Shown: positions 46,109 through 55,923, numbered from the stretch's first letter. The stretch: DNA of 64,000 nt from Superficieibacter electus (GCF_002915575.1 NZ_PQGD01000015.1:91522-155521); one strand, 5' to 3'. A program made the numbers and translations. The notes: a model not told the origin generated them from the letters alone.

Positions 46109-47518
46109 ATGTCTGAGCATGATCCGTTGACATTAAAATTAAGTCTGCGGGAAAAATTTTCTTACGGTATAGGGGATGTCGGCTCTAATTTAATGCTGAG
46201 TATCGGCACGCTATACTTGCTGAAGTTTTATACGGACGAACTGGGCATGCCAGCCTGGTACGGTGGGATGATCTTTCTGGTAGCCAAATTCTTTACTGCC
46301 TTCACCGATATGCTTACCGGGGTATTACTGGATTCGCGCCGTAATATTGGCGCGATGGGGAAATTCAGGCCCTTTATTTTGTACGCATCTTTTCCTGTCG
46401 CGCTGGTGACTACCCTGCAATTTTTTGCCACCGATTTTAGCCTCACGGTGAAAACCACGCTGGCAACGGTATTGTTTATGTTATTCGGCTTGTGCTACAG
46501 CCTGATGAACTGCTCCTACGGCGCAATGGTGCCAGCCATCACCAAAAACTCAAACGAACGCGCCCAGCTTGCCGCATGGCGTCAGGGTGGAGCCACTATC
46601 GGCTTATTGCTATGTACCGTTGGCTTTATGCCCATTCAGGCGCTTTTCGTTAACATCCCTTCGCTGGGCTATCTGATTGCAGCCGTCATTTTTTCAGTAT
46701 GTGGATTGATGTGTATGTGGTGGTGTTTTAGCGGCGTAAAAGAGCGATATATTGAAACCGTGCCCGACACGCATAAACCCAGTATGTTGAAATCATTCTG
46801 CGCGATTTTCCATAATCCTCCTCTGCTGGTGCTCTGCGTTGCCAACCTGTGCACGCTGGCCGCCTTTAACATCAAACTGGCAATTCAGGTCTATTACACG
46901 CAGTACGTGCTCAACGACATTCATTTGCTGTCATGGATGGGCTTTTTCAGTATGGGATGTATTTTGATTGGTGTGTTACTGGTACCAGCAACGGTAAAAC
47001 GCTTCGGTAAAAAACAGGTTTACCTTGGCGGCCTGATACTCTGGGCGGCTGGCGATATCCTTAACTTTATCTGGGGTGGAACCTCGTTCCTGTTTGTGAT
47101 CTTCTCCTGCATGGCTTTTTTTGGCACCGCTTTTGTTAATAGTCTGAACTGGGCGCTGGTCCCGGATACGGTGGATTACGGTGAATGGAAAACGGGAATC
47201 CGTGCTGAAGGCTCCGTTTATACCGGCTACACCTTTTCCCGTAAAATCTCGGCGGCGCTGGCAGGCTTTCTGCCTGGTATTATGCTCACACAAATCGGTT
47301 ATGTACCCAATATCATGCAAAGTGAAACAACGTTGCTTGGCTTACGCCAGCTTATTTTTATTTGGCCATGTGTTCTGGCGATTATTGCTGCTGTTACTAT
47401 GGGATTATTTTATAAGCTCAATGAAGCACGTTTTTCTTTTATTATAGAGGAAATTAGCAAGCGCAAAAAAGATAATACAACTAATAACCCAGAAGTAATA
47501 TCCAGCGTAAACATATAA
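46109..47518 (+). CDS. yihO: YihO, GPH-family sulfoquinovose transporter
   Basis: A 469-residue, 12-helix GPH transporter. In E. coli it is the proposed importer of sulfoquinovose or sulfoquinovosyl glycerol. It keeps the same core blocks as YihP (for example MNCSYGAMVPAITKN and AAFNIKLAIQVYYTQYVLND). It has GGGAG upstream and is separated from yihP by a short hairpin (AACGCC / GGGCGTT, 46078-46095). Its C-terminus has a 20-residue polar tail. Confidence 0.92.
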   Translation: MSEHDPLTLKLSLREKFSYGIGDVGSNLMLSIGTLYLLKFYTDELGMPAWYGGMIFLVAKFFTAFTDMLTGVLLDSRRNIGAMGKFRPFILYASFPVALVTTLQFFATDFSLTVKTTLATVLFMLFGLCYSLMNCSYGAMVPAITKNSNERAQLAAWRQGGATIGLLLCTVGFMPIQALFVNIPSLGYLIAAVIFSVCGLMCMWWCFSGVKERYIETVPDTHKPSMLKSFCAIFHNPPLLVLCVANLCTLAAFNIKLAIQVYYTQYVLNDIHLLSWMGFFSMGCILIGVLLVPATVKRFGKKQVYLGGLILWAAGDILNFIWGGTSFLFVIFSCMAFFGTAFVNSLNWALVPDTVDYGEWKTGIRAEGSVYTGYTFSRKISAALAGFLPGIMLTQIGYVPNIMQSETTLLGLRQLIFIWPCVLAIIAAVTMGLFYKLNEARFSFIIEEISKRKKDNTTNNPEVISSVNI

Positions 47519-47585
47519 CTAACACTACCGCTTCACCTATCCTCTTGGGTGGGCGGTATTCCTACGCTTAAAACATGGATTTATT

Positions 47586-48196
47586 ATGAAAAAATAACTA
47601 TTACCATAATGTTATCCTCTCTTATATCGACCTCTGTTTTTGCCGGGGCTTACGTGGAAAATCGTGAGGCATATAATCTGGCCTCCGATCAGCAGGAAAT
47701 TATGCTGCGCGCCGGCTATAACTTCGATATGGGAGCAGGTATCATGCTTACTAATACCTACACACTACAGCGTGAAGATGAATTAAAGCATGGTTACAAT
47801 GAAATTGAGGGCTGGTATCCGCTCTTTAAACCGACAGACAGGTTAACCATTCAACCAGGCGGGTTGATTACCGACAAGAGCATTAGCTCCAGCGGCGCTG
47901 CCTATCTGGAAGTCAACTACAAGTTTACGCCGTGGTTTAATCTTACTGTGCGCAACCGCTATAATCATAATAACTATAGCTCAGTTGACTTAAACGGCGA
48001 TCGAGATAATAACGACACCTATGAAATAGGTAATTACTGGAATTTCATTATTACAGATAAATTTTCCTATACCTTTCGTTATCGCCTTGATAAGCACTGG
48101 CTACCTTACTTTGAGCTGCGCTGGTTAGATCGCAATGTGGAACCGTATCATCGAGAGCAGAACCAAATCCGTATAGGCGCGAAATATTTTTTCTGA
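47586..48196 (+). pseudogene. ompL: ompL (yshA), KdgM-family porin with frameshift and internal deletion
   Basis: Two lesions are visible. The natural start ATG at 47586 is followed by six A and then a stop (MKK-stop). One more A would give MKKITITIMLSS joined to LISTSVFA-GAYVEN, a textbook signal peptide. Second, after FSYTF the sequence jumps to RYRLDKHWLPY, whereas the paralogue at 16380 has NPEFFVNTNDFN and THWEPSIVA in between; about 26 residues, one beta hairpin, are missing. The open frame survives only from a GTG at 47549 without a signal-like N-terminus. OmpL is the presumed outer-membrane entry for sulfoquinovosides. Slippage on A6 could rescue a little product. Confidence 0.7.
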
Positions 48197-48334
48197 TGTA
48201 AACCTGACCGGACATAAAAACAATAACGTTCAGTGTCCGGTATCATAAACACTATCCCGATACTCAATCCCTAAGCACCATGATAATATCACGATGATAT
48301 TTCATCTGTCCGCTATTATAGAGAAGGGAAACTA

Positions 48335-49162
48335 ATGGAAAAGCGATTTAATATTGATTGGGATGATGGGTTAGACAAGTTAACTGATCTAATTTTAAAC
48401 GATGAATCACTTCCTGAGATTCACTCGTTGATCATTGGCAACTGGGGAGACCCTTTCGAGAGTGAGTCCTCCCAGTATATTATTGATATGCTTGTTGAGC
48501 ACGCTTCCCGTTTTTCTCATCTCGAATCGCTGTTTATTGGTGATATGGAGAGCGAAGATTGCGAGATCTCCTGGATTCAGCAAGGTGATTATTCCAGGCT
48601 CTACGCCGCCCTGCCTGGCCTGAAAACACTGATTATTAAAGGTGCACAAGATCTGCAATTGGGTGACATTCATCATGAAAAGCTGGAACATCTGGAGATC
48701 ATCTCTGGCGGCCTGCATTCAAACGTACTGTCCGAGCTAAAAAATGCGCGCCTCCCTGCATTGAAAACGCTAAAACTCTATCTGGGTATAGAAGACTATG
48801 GCTTTGATGGCTCACTGGATGACGTCATGGCGCTGGCGTCGAAAGACCTTTTCCCTGCCCTGACGCATCTGGGGTTGATGAACAGCGGAGAACAGGATGA
48901 GATTGCCCGCCGTGTTCTACAGAGCGATATCCTGCCACAGCTTAAGGTACTGGAACTGTCATGCGGTACGTTAACGGACAAAGGAGGCGAAGCACTGCTG
49001 GAGCATAAAGAGCGCCTTCAGCATCTGGAAAAACTCGACCTGCATTATCACTACCTGACGCCGGAAATGCAGAAGAAGCTGCTGGCAGCGCTGTCAATAG
49101 ACATTGATATGTCTGACGCATGTCATGGAGACCGGTATATTCATGCAATGATTACCGAATAA
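48335..49162 (+). CDS. STM4015-family leucine-rich-repeat protein
   Basis: A 275-residue soluble protein with about seven leucine-rich repeats (for example LESLFIGDME, LKTLIIKGAQ, LEHLEIISGG, LKTLKLYLG, LTHLGLMNS, LKVLELSCG and LEKLDLHYH). No signal peptide or membrane segment. I recognise it as the Salmonella STM4015 type, always found upstream of the STM4014-STM4011 genes. It may dock a partner or substrate for the pathway enzymes. Good SD (GAAGGGA). Function unknown. Confidence 0.82.
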   Translation: MEKRFNIDWDDGLDKLTDLILNDESLPEIHSLIIGNWGDPFESESSQYIIDMLVEHASRFSHLESLFIGDMESEDCEISWIQQGDYSRLYAALPGLKTLIIKGAQDLQLGDIHHEKLEHLEIISGGLHSNVLSELKNARLPALKTLKLYLGIEDYGFDGSLDDVMALASKDLFPALTHLGLMNSGEQDEIARRVLQSDILPQLKVLELSCGTLTDKGGEALLEHKERLQHLEKLDLHYHYLTPEMQKKLLAALSIDIDMSDACHGDRYIHAMITE

Positions 49163-49214
49163 AAATAAGGGGAATGCCTGCATTCCCTGTATTCATTAAT
49201 AAAGGGATTTATTT

Positions 49215-50198
49215 ATGATTACGCTCATTGGTTCACCGCAAAGTAAGCGCACGTATTATTTTATGCAGGCGGCCAGAGCGCTTAAAACCCCTGTTACCGT
49301 GCTGACATATTCGCAGGCGCTGACGGCGACGCTGACCGGCGCGGTAAAAATCGATCCGCCGGTGCATAGCGAAACCGATATTTGTCAGATAAACGCGCTA
49401 AGTCAGGAATATATTCGCTTTTTGCAGGCGATGGCGGCGCGTAAAAACGTTAATTATGTGAATCATCCGGCGGGCTTAATCTCACTGCTGGATAAAAAAA
49501 TCTGTAAAAAACGCTTAATTGAACACGGTATTCCCACGCCGCCGCTGGTCGCAGAAAACGTCGGCAGCGTGGAGCAACTGCTCGCCATTATGCAGGCCAG
49601 CAAAATAACCCGCATGTTTATCAAACCAACGCTGGGTTCCGGCGCGGCGGGCGTCATTGCCTGGCGGCGGCATCCCGACGGCATCCGCCAGGTGCTTTAT
49701 TGCGCGATCGCCATCGACGGATCACGGCTGTTCAATAGCAATAAAATTCATTCTTATCAGGATGATGTACAAATTCGCCGCATTATTAGCGCCGTGCTGC
49801 AACAGGAGAATATCGTCGAATGCTGGCTGCCGAAAGCCAGCGTGAACGGCAAAAGCTACGATCTGCGCGTGGTCTGTATGGACGGCAAAATACTCTGGCG
49901 GGTGGTCAGAACGTCATCGCAGCCGATCACCAACCTGCATCTGCAAAACCAGGCCAGTGAGTTCGCCAGCCTGGGATTATCCGCCGCAAAGGTCGCGGAG
50001 ATCGACGCCCTTTGCCTGAACGCCATACAGCTTTTTCCCGATATTCGTCTTGCCGGTATCGATGTTTTACTCACCCGCAACCTGACGCCGTATATTATTG
50101 AAATTAACGGTCAGGGCGATCTGATTTACCAGGATGCGCAGAACGAGAATCATATTTATCGGGCGCAAATTCAGGCGATAAGGAGCCAGTATGTATAA
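49215..50198 (+). CDS. STM4014-family ATP-grasp protein
   Basis: A 327-residue ATP-grasp (RimK-like) enzyme. Features: KRLIEHGIPTPP before the central domain, the nucleotide lysine and loop in IKPTLGSGAAGVIAW, SYDLRVVCMDGKILW, and metal ligands in LAGIDVLL and IIEINGQGDL. The family couples a carboxylate to an amine via acyl phosphate. SD AAAGGGA. It overlaps the next gene by 8 nt. Substrate unknown; in this set it probably makes an amide or peptide bond. Confidence 0.85.
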   Translation: MITLIGSPQSKRTYYFMQAARALKTPVTVLTYSQALTATLTGAVKIDPPVHSETDICQINALSQEYIRFLQAMAARKNVNYVNHPAGLISLLDKKICKKRLIEHGIPTPPLVAENVGSVEQLLAIMQASKITRMFIKPTLGSGAAGVIAWRRHPDGIRQVLYCAIAIDGSRLFNSNKIHSYQDDVQIRRIISAVLQQENIVECWLPKASVNGKSYDLRVVCMDGKILWRVVRTSSQPITNLHLQNQASEFASLGLSAAKVAEIDALCLNAIQLFPDIRLAGIDVLLTRNLTPYIIEINGQGDLIYQDAQNENHIYRAQIQAIRSQYV

Positions 50199-51066
50199 TT
50201 CAATGGATGAAGTCCCCGCCGCATTACGCACCAGCGCCGCTCAAAGCAACGGCGGGTTTAATATGAATACGCTGATTAGCAATAACACCAATATTCTGTT
50301 TATTGTGCTGGACTCTTTACGCTACGACATTGCGATTCAGGCGCAATCGGCGGGCCATACGCCGCATATTAACCGCTACGGACAATGGGTGAAGTGCGAA
50401 GCTGCCGGTAACTTTACCTGGCCGTCGCACCATTCGATGTTTTCCGGTTTTATGCCGAAACCGCTGGAAGGCGCAGCCGCTCATAATATGCTGTTTTTCC
50501 CGAAAGATATCGGGCTGGGCAGAAAGGGGCCGGAGAACGCGTTTGCTTTTTCCGAGGCGACCTGGATAGAAGGGCTGGAAAAGCAGGGCTATCACACGCT
50601 GTGTATTGGCGGAGTCTCGTTCTTTAATAAGCGCTCCGGGATGGGAAAAGTGTTTCCGGCGCTGTTTAAAGAGAGTTACTGGAACCCGCGCTTCGCCTGC
50701 ACGGTAAAAGAAAGTCTGGATAACCAGATCCACTTTATTGAAAAGATTGTGCCGGCGCGCGCCAGCGAGCAACCGGTAATGATGTATATCAATGTCGATA
50801 CCCTCCACTATCCCAACCATTTTTACGTCGAGGGCGCGAAACCTGGCGATACGTTGGAAACTCATGCCGCGGCGCTGCGCTATATTGACGCGCGCATTGA
50901 CGAGTTGCTGAATATTTTCCGCGCGACCGGGCGCGATACGCTGGTGCTCCTCTGCTCCGATCACGGCACCTGTTACGGCGAAGACGGTAAGTATTTCCAC
51001 AGCTTCAACCATCCCATCGTCAATACCGTTCCCTGGATGCACTTTTTGTTAACGCATGATGAATGA
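50191..51066 (+). CDS. STM4013/SEN3800-family alkaline-phosphatase-fold hydrolase
   Basis: A 291-residue cytoplasmic sulfatase/phosphatase-like enzyme. Metal and nucleophile positions are in ILFIVLDSLRYD, FTWPSHHSMFSG (Thr/Ser nucleophile, with no Cys as in arylsulfatases) and LLCSDHGTCYGEDG. That pattern fits phosphomono- or phosphodiester hydrolysis or transfer. AAGGAG lies 5 nt before the ATG. It overlaps the preceding ATP-grasp gene and the start region of the following radical SAM gene. Confidence 0.85.
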   Translation: MYNSMDEVPAALRTSAAQSNGGFNMNTLISNNTNILFIVLDSLRYDIAIQAQSAGHTPHINRYGQWVKCEAAGNFTWPSHHSMFSGFMPKPLEGAAAHNMLFFPKDIGLGRKGPENAFAFSEATWIEGLEKQGYHTLCIGGVSFFNKRSGMGKVFPALFKESYWNPRFACTVKESLDNQIHFIEKIVPARASEQPVMMYINVDTLHYPNHFYVEGAKPGDTLETHAAALRYIDARIDELLNIFRATGRDTLVLLCSDHGTCYGEDGKYFHSFNHPIVNTVPWMHFLLTHDE

Positions 51067-51067
51067 T

Positions 51068-52309
51068 ATGAATAATAACGATATTTACCGCCAGTATATG
51101 TACAGCTATCCGCATAAGAAGGCGTATCGGGCGCTGACGGGGATAAATTTTCATGAGGTTAAATCGCGCCTTTATGAACAGGAGACGCATCTTTATGTTC
51201 ATATGCCGTTTTGCCAGAGCCGCTGCGGGTTTTGCAACCTGTTTACCTGCACCGGGGCGGAAAGCGGGTTTATCGATCGGTACATCGCCGCGATTGTCAC
51301 CCAGTGCCAGCAGATGGATTTAGCCCCGGTTGACTGGGCCAGTTTTACCGTGGGTGGCGGTACGCCGCTGCTGCTGAATGTCGGGCAACTGCACACCCTG
51401 TTCACCTCGGTTTTTGCCACCCTGAATATTGACCGGGACATTTATAAAACCATCGAAACCTCCCCGTCGGACACCACGCCGGAAAAAATCGCGCTGTTAA
51501 ACGATTTCGCCGTGAACCGCGTGAGCATCGGCGTGCAGAGCTTTAACGATGATGAACTAAAAACGCTCCATCGCCGCCACAGCGCCGCCAGCGCGCGTCA
51601 GGCGCTGGAATGGCTGAAGGACGGGGATTTCCCATCGCTTAATATTGATATTATTTATGGCATTCCAGGGCAGACGCATGAAAGCCTGACGGCATCGCTC
51701 AATCAGGCGCTCTGCTATCAGCCGGAAGAGATCTTCCTCTACCCGCTTTACAATATGCCGCGCCAGCAGAATATGCACAGCAGTTATGTGGTAGCCCGCG
51801 ATCGGCTGCGCAATGCGGGCTACACGCAGACCTCTATGCGCCGCTTTGTTCTGGCTCCGGCACCGTCAGCGGCGGCGAAAAGCTGCGGCTTTGAAAACTC
51901 ACTGGCGCTCGGCGCGGGCGGCAGAAGCTACCTCAGCAACCTGCATTATTGTACGCCCTGGTCGGCGAACCAGCAGGCATCGCAAAAAATCATTCAGGAC
52001 TTTATCGATTGCGAAGATAAAACAACCATCAAACATGGTTATGTCCTTTCTGACGATGAAATGAAGCGCCGGTTTATTATTAAAAACCTGTTTTTTTGGC
52101 AAGGGCTTTCATTAACGGATTATCGTCAGCATTTTGGCAGTGAGGCACTGAAAGATTTTCCCGATCTGCAAACATTTATCCAGCAGCAATGCTGTTATCA
52201 ATACCATGATCGCCTGCGATTAACAGAATCAGGTATGGCATTGTCCGATCGCCTCGGCCCGATGTTTATTTCTTCCGAAGTGATGCTACGGGAGAACCGG
52301 AAGCGATGA
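51068..52309 (+). CDS. STM4012-family radical SAM protein (HemN-like)
   Basis: A 413-residue radical SAM enzyme related to HemN/HemW. The cluster motif is CQSRCGFC (CX3CX2C) near residue 50, with TVGGGTPLLL for SAM binding and NRVSIGVQSF and NIDIIYGIPGQT as further HemN-like blocks. I use the ATG at 51068, 1 nt after the upstream stop; ATG at 51056 is possible. True coproporphyrinogen oxidase activity is unlikely in this setting. It overlaps STM4011 by 4 nt. Confidence 0.88.
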   Translation: MNNNDIYRQYMYSYPHKKAYRALTGINFHEVKSRLYEQETHLYVHMPFCQSRCGFCNLFTCTGAESGFIDRYIAAIVTQCQQMDLAPVDWASFTVGGGTPLLLNVGQLHTLFTSVFATLNIDRDIYKTIETSPSDTTPEKIALLNDFAVNRVSIGVQSFNDDELKTLHRRHSAASARQALEWLKDGDFPSLNIDIIYGIPGQTHESLTASLNQALCYQPEEIFLYPLYNMPRQQNMHSSYVVARDRLRNAGYTQTSMRRFVLAPAPSAAAKSCGFENSLALGAGGRSYLSNLHYCTPWSANQQASQKIIQDFIDCEDKTTIKHGYVLSDDEMKRRFIIKNLFFWQGLSLTDYRQHFGSEALKDFPDLQTFIQQQCCYQYHDRLRLTESGMALSDRLGPMFISSEVMLRENRKR

Positions 52310-53175
52310 CTTTTCGCGACATTCATACATTATTTTATCGCGGGTATCTTAAATCCTGTAATTATCATTGCAGCTACTGTCCGTTTCATAAACACGTCCA
52401 CAATGATAAAAAACGCGATGAAGCAGCGCTATGGCGTATGGTTAAACATTTGCCTCTTTTAGGTACGCCATTGAATGTGATGATTACACCTTATGGTGAA
52501 GCATTGCGGTTGCGTTATTATATGGATGCGCTGGCGGAGATTAGCCGCTATCCACATGTTGAAGCGGTGGGGATACAAACGAATGCCGCATTTTCGTTAG
52601 CCACGCTGTTAGACGCGTTTCACACAGGCGGCGGTGATATTAGCAAACTGCGTCTGTGGTGCTCTTTTCATCCCTCACAAATCAACGCAGCGCGTTTTCT
52701 GACACAATGTCAGGCACTCTCCGCCGCCGGAATAACCTTCTGCGTGGGAGCGGTTGCCAACCTGAAAGATATTGAGACGTTTCGCTGGTTACGCCAGCAA
52801 CTGCCGGGCGATATTTATCTTTGGTTCAATGCCAATGAGTGTACTAACACCAGGAATACTGCTGAGGCGAACGCAATATTCAGCACACTGGACCCATTGT
52901 ATAGCATCGAAACGCAGACATGGCCTGCTCAACTCACTGCCTGCTCTGCGGGCAGAAAGAGTGTTTTTATGAATGCTGAAGGCGACCTTTTTGCCTGCCA
53001 TCTGAGCAAAATTAAAATAGGTAATATGTATCAGCAACAACGTCATGCTCCCGCCTGCCAGGCTAAACAATGCCATTGCTTTCTGGCTTATCAACACCGT
53101 CACGATATTACATTACTGGATCAGTTAGAGACTTCACGTTGTTATCGGATAAGACGCTCATGTCCTGGCGTTTAA
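52306..53175 (+). CDS. STM4011-family radical SAM protein with auxiliary cysteine cluster
   Basis: A 289-residue radical SAM enzyme with CNYHCSYC (CX3CX2C) near residue 18. A second cysteine-rich region at the C-terminus (FACHLSKIKIGNMY, CQAKQCHCF) looks like a SPASM/twitch domain that would hold an auxiliary Fe-S cluster, as in peptide-modifying enzymes. Codon use here is somewhat more AT-rich than in the STM4013-4014 genes. It overlaps the preceding gene by 4 nt and the next by 16 nt. Confidence 0.86.
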   Translation: MTFRDIHTLFYRGYLKSCNYHCSYCPFHKHVHNDKKRDEAALWRMVKHLPLLGTPLNVMITPYGEALRLRYYMDALAEISRYPHVEAVGIQTNAAFSLATLLDAFHTGGGDISKLRLWCSFHPSQINAARFLTQCQALSAAGITFCVGAVANLKDIETFRWLRQQLPGDIYLWFNANECTNTRNTAEANAIFSTLDPLYSIETQTWPAQLTACSAGRKSVFMNAEGDLFACHLSKIKIGNMYQQQRHAPACQAKQCHCFLAYQHRHDITLLDQLETSRCYRIRRSCPGV

Positions 53176-53894
53176 TTGCTTTTGACCTTGATGGGACGCT
53201 GCTGAACCGTAATAAGCATATTCTGCCAGCATCGCAAGCGGTGCTTCGCCAGCTACAGGCAATGAGCTATAAGATCATCCTTGTTACCGGACGTTCGCAT
53301 ATACAAGCGTTTGATTATTATCAGATGCTGGCGCTGACTGAGCCGATGATTTGTTGTAACGGCAGCTATATTTATCAACCGGCCCACCAGCATTATCTTT
53401 ATACCCTGCCGATTATGCATTCACAGGCGGAAAGCATAATCACCAAAATCCACCCACTTAAACCGACTATTCTTGCCGACGATCGGGTGATGACAGGAGG
53501 CGATGCGCTGAATGTCAGGGAAAATATCTGGCAAATCAGTATTGTTCATCGGCAACTTGAGCAGCTTCATCATATTGCTGATTATGTACAACACGAGTTG
53601 AACCTGACCTGCACATGGTCGTGGCGTTATCAGCTCGACATTATTCAGGCTAACTGTAGTAAAGGGCAAAGCCTCGCCCGATATGCACAGCAACAACATA
53701 TCGCGATGCGTGACGTGATTGCGTTTGGCGATAATGACAATGACGCGGAAATGCTCCATCTTGCCGGATTAGGCATTGCCATGGGGAATGCCAGCACACG
53801 GGCAAAAGCGTGTGCGGATATGGTGACAGGCGATAACAATACACCTGCGATTGCGGATTTTTTGACGAATTTACTTGCCCTGGAGGCGTATTAA
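53160..53894 (+). CDS. Cof-type HAD phosphatase
   Basis: A 244-residue HAD-IIB hydrolase. Motif I FDLDGTLLNR, motif II LVTGRSH, motif III lysine in SKGQSLARY and motif IV FGDNDNDAEML are all present with a Cof cap. It starts at the ATG at 53160, inside the end of the STM4011 gene, so it is part of the same operon and may dephosphorylate an intermediate of that pathway. General sugar-phosphate or nucleotide phosphatase activity is the conservative reading. Confidence 0.86.
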   Translation: MSWRLIAFDLDGTLLNRNKHILPASQAVLRQLQAMSYKIILVTGRSHIQAFDYYQMLALTEPMICCNGSYIYQPAHQHYLYTLPIMHSQAESIITKIHPLKPTILADDRVMTGGDALNVRENIWQISIVHRQLEQLHHIADYVQHELNLTCTWSWRYQLDIIQANCSKGQSLARYAQQQHIAMRDVIAFGDNDNDAEMLHLAGLGIAMGNASTRAKACADMVTGDNNTPAIADFLTNLLALEAY

Positions 53895-53929
53895 AAAACC
53901 CCGGAGAGCTTCCACTCTGTCGGGGTTTT
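53895..53929. terminator. Bidirectional terminator between the HAD gene and typA
   Basis: Arms AAAACCCCG (53895-53903) and CGGGGTTTT (53921-53929) surround a loop with an inner hairpin; A and T runs on both sides allow termination in both directions for these convergent genes. Confidence 0.85.
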
Positions 53930-53949
53930 ATATTTTCAATAAGCGTTAA

Positions 53950-55773
53950 TTACGCTTCTTTCGGACCACGGTTCGCACGTTTACGATCGTTTTCCGTCAG
54001 GTGACGTTTACGAATACGTACGGAAACCGGCGTAACTTCGACCAGTTCGTCGTCATCGATGAACTCCAGAGCCTGCTCCAGGGTCATTTTCTGCGCCGGA
54101 ACCAGCGTGGTGGCTTCGTCAGTACCGGAAGCACGCATGTTGGTCAGTTTTTTACCGGTCAGGCAGTTTACCGTCAGGTCGTTAGAACGGCTGTGAATAC
54201 CGATGATCTGGCCTTCATACACTTCCGCACCGTGACCCAGGAACAGCTTGCCGCGGTCCTGCAGACCGAACAGCGCAAACGCAACCGCTTTACCCTGACC
54301 GTTGGAGATCAGTACGCCGTTCTGACGCTGGCCCACATCACCCGCACGAACGTCGTCGTAGTGGCTGAAAGTGGAGTACAGCAGACCGGTACCGGAGGTC
54401 ATGGTCATGAATTCTGAACGGAAACCGATCAGACCACGGCTTGGGATCACGTAGTCGAGACGTACGCGGCCTTTACCGTCTGGATTCATGTTTTTCAGGT
54501 CGCCTTTGCGCTCGCCCAGGGCCTGCATGACAGAACCCTGATGCTGCTCTTCGACGTCCAGCGTCACGTTTTCGAACGGCTCTTGTTTACGGCCATCGAT
54601 TTCACGGAAGATAACTTTCGGACGGGAAACCGCCATCTCGAAACCTTCACGACGCATGTTTTCGATAAGAACAGACAGATGCAGTTCACCACGGCCAGAA
54701 ACGCGGAAGGCATCAGCATCTTCGGTTTCTTCAACACGCAGCGCCACGTTGTGCACCAGCTCTTTGTTCAGGCGGTCAAGGATCTGACGAGAGGTAACGT
54801 ACTTACCTTCTTTGCCGCAGAACGGAGAGGTGTTAACGCAGAAGAACATGGTCACGGTCGGCTCATCGACAGACAGCGCTGGCAGTGCTTCGACATTCTG
54901 CGGATCGCAGATGGTGTCGGAGATGTTCAACTCACCCAGACCGGTGATGGCGATGATATCGCCCGCTTCAGCCACGTCGCTTTCGATACGTTCCAGACCC
55001 AGGTGGGTCAGTACTTTACCGACTTTACCGTTACGGGTTTTGCCTTCGCTATCAATGATAGTGATCTGCTGGTTAGGCTTCACTTTACCGCGCTTGATAC
55101 GACCGATGCCGATAACGCCAACGTAGTTGTTGTAATCAAGCTGGGAGATCTGCATCTGCAACGGACCATCAAGGTCAACGTTCGGTGCCGGTACACGATC
55201 GACGATAGTCTGATACAGCGGCGTCATGTCTTCCGCCATATCTTCGTGATCCAGACCTGCAATACCGTTCAGCGCAGAAGCGTAAACGATAGGGAAATCC
55301 AGCTGCTCGTCGGTCGCGTCGAGGTTAACGAACAGGTCAAATACCTGGTCAACAACCCAGTCAGGACGCGCGCCCGGACGGTCAACTTTGTTGATAACAA
55401 CAATAGGCTTCAGGCCATGCGCAAAGGCTTTTTTGGTCACGAAGCGCGTCTGCGGCATCGGACCATCCATTGCATCAACGACCAGCAGCACGGAGTCTAC
55501 CATGGACATGACGCGCTCAACTTCACCACCGAAGTCGGCGTGCCCCGGGGTATCAACGATGTTGATACGGTAGTCGTTCCATTTGATAGCGGTGTTTTTC
55601 GCGAGGATGGTAATCCCACGCTCTTTCTCCAAATCGTTGGAGTCCATCACACGCTCTTGAGTTTCGGCACGCTCACCGAAAGTACCAGATTGTTGGAGCA
55701 GCTTGTCAACCAGGGTAGTTTTACCATGGTCAACGTGAGCAATGATGGCGATGTTACGCAAATTTTCGATCAC
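53950..55773 (-). CDS. typA: TypA/BipA ribosome-associated GTPase
   Basis: A 607-residue translational GTPase, full length. G motifs: AHVDHGKTT (G1), RGITI (G2), [12 protein letters not shown] (G3), NKVD (G4). EF-G-like domains and the BipA-specific C-terminal domain ([28 protein letters not shown]) follow. It assists ribosome assembly and stress or virulence expression. It is divergent from glnA, the standard arrangement. Confidence 0.97.
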   Translation of the reverse strand: MIENLRNIAIIAHVDHGKTTLVDKLLQQSGTFGERAETQERVMDSNDLEKERGITILAKNTAIKWNDYRINIVDTPGHADFGGEVERVMSMVDSVLLVVDAMDGPMPQTRFVTKKAFAHGLKPIVVINKVDRPGARPDWVVDQVFDLFVNLDATDEQLDFPIVYASALNGIAGLDHEDMAEDMTPLYQTIVDRVPAPNVDLDGPLQMQISQLDYNNYVGVIGIGRIKRGKVKPNQQITIIDSEGKTRNGKVGKVLTHLGLERIESDVAEAGDIIAITGLGELNISDTICDPQNVEALPALSVDEPTVTMFFCVNTSPFCGKEGKYVTSRQILDRLNKELVHNVALRVEETEDADAFRVSGRGELHLSVLIENMRREGFEMAVSRPKVIFREIDGRKQEPFENVTLDVEEQHQGSVMQALGERKGDLKNMNPDGKGRVRLDYVIPSRGLIGFRSEFMTMTSGTGLLYSTFSHYDDVRAGDVGQRQNGVLISNGQGKAVAFALFGLQDRGKLFLGHGAEVYEGQIIGIHSRSNDLTVNCLTGKKLTNMRASGTDEATTLVPAQKMTLEQALEFIDDDELVEVTPVSVRIRKRHLTENDRKRANRGPKEA

Positions 55774-55923
55774 AACTTTGCCTCAGGCATTAGAAATAGC
55801 GCGTTATTGTACACGGATTAATCGCACTACAAAACAGGATCACAAAGATCCTCCGCAAACAAGTGTTGCAGAGTTCGTTTGTGATCGCTTTCACGAAGCG
55901 AATCAGGCTGCCATAACGCAAAT

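Noticed and set aside
44687-47518. yihP and yihO as an assembly duplication
   Set aside because: They differ at many residues along the whole length and correspond to the two distinct E. coli genes; true paralogues.
51068-52309. hemN (coproporphyrinogen III dehydrogenase)
   Set aside because: It shares the radical SAM core, but it is embedded in the STM4015-4011 operon, is shorter than HemN and lacks the expected neighbourhood.
54541-55821. 426-codon open frame antisense to typA
   Set aside because: It lies wholly opposite a highly conserved gene with strong codon bias, has no recognisable domain and no SD; it is a codon-usage shadow.
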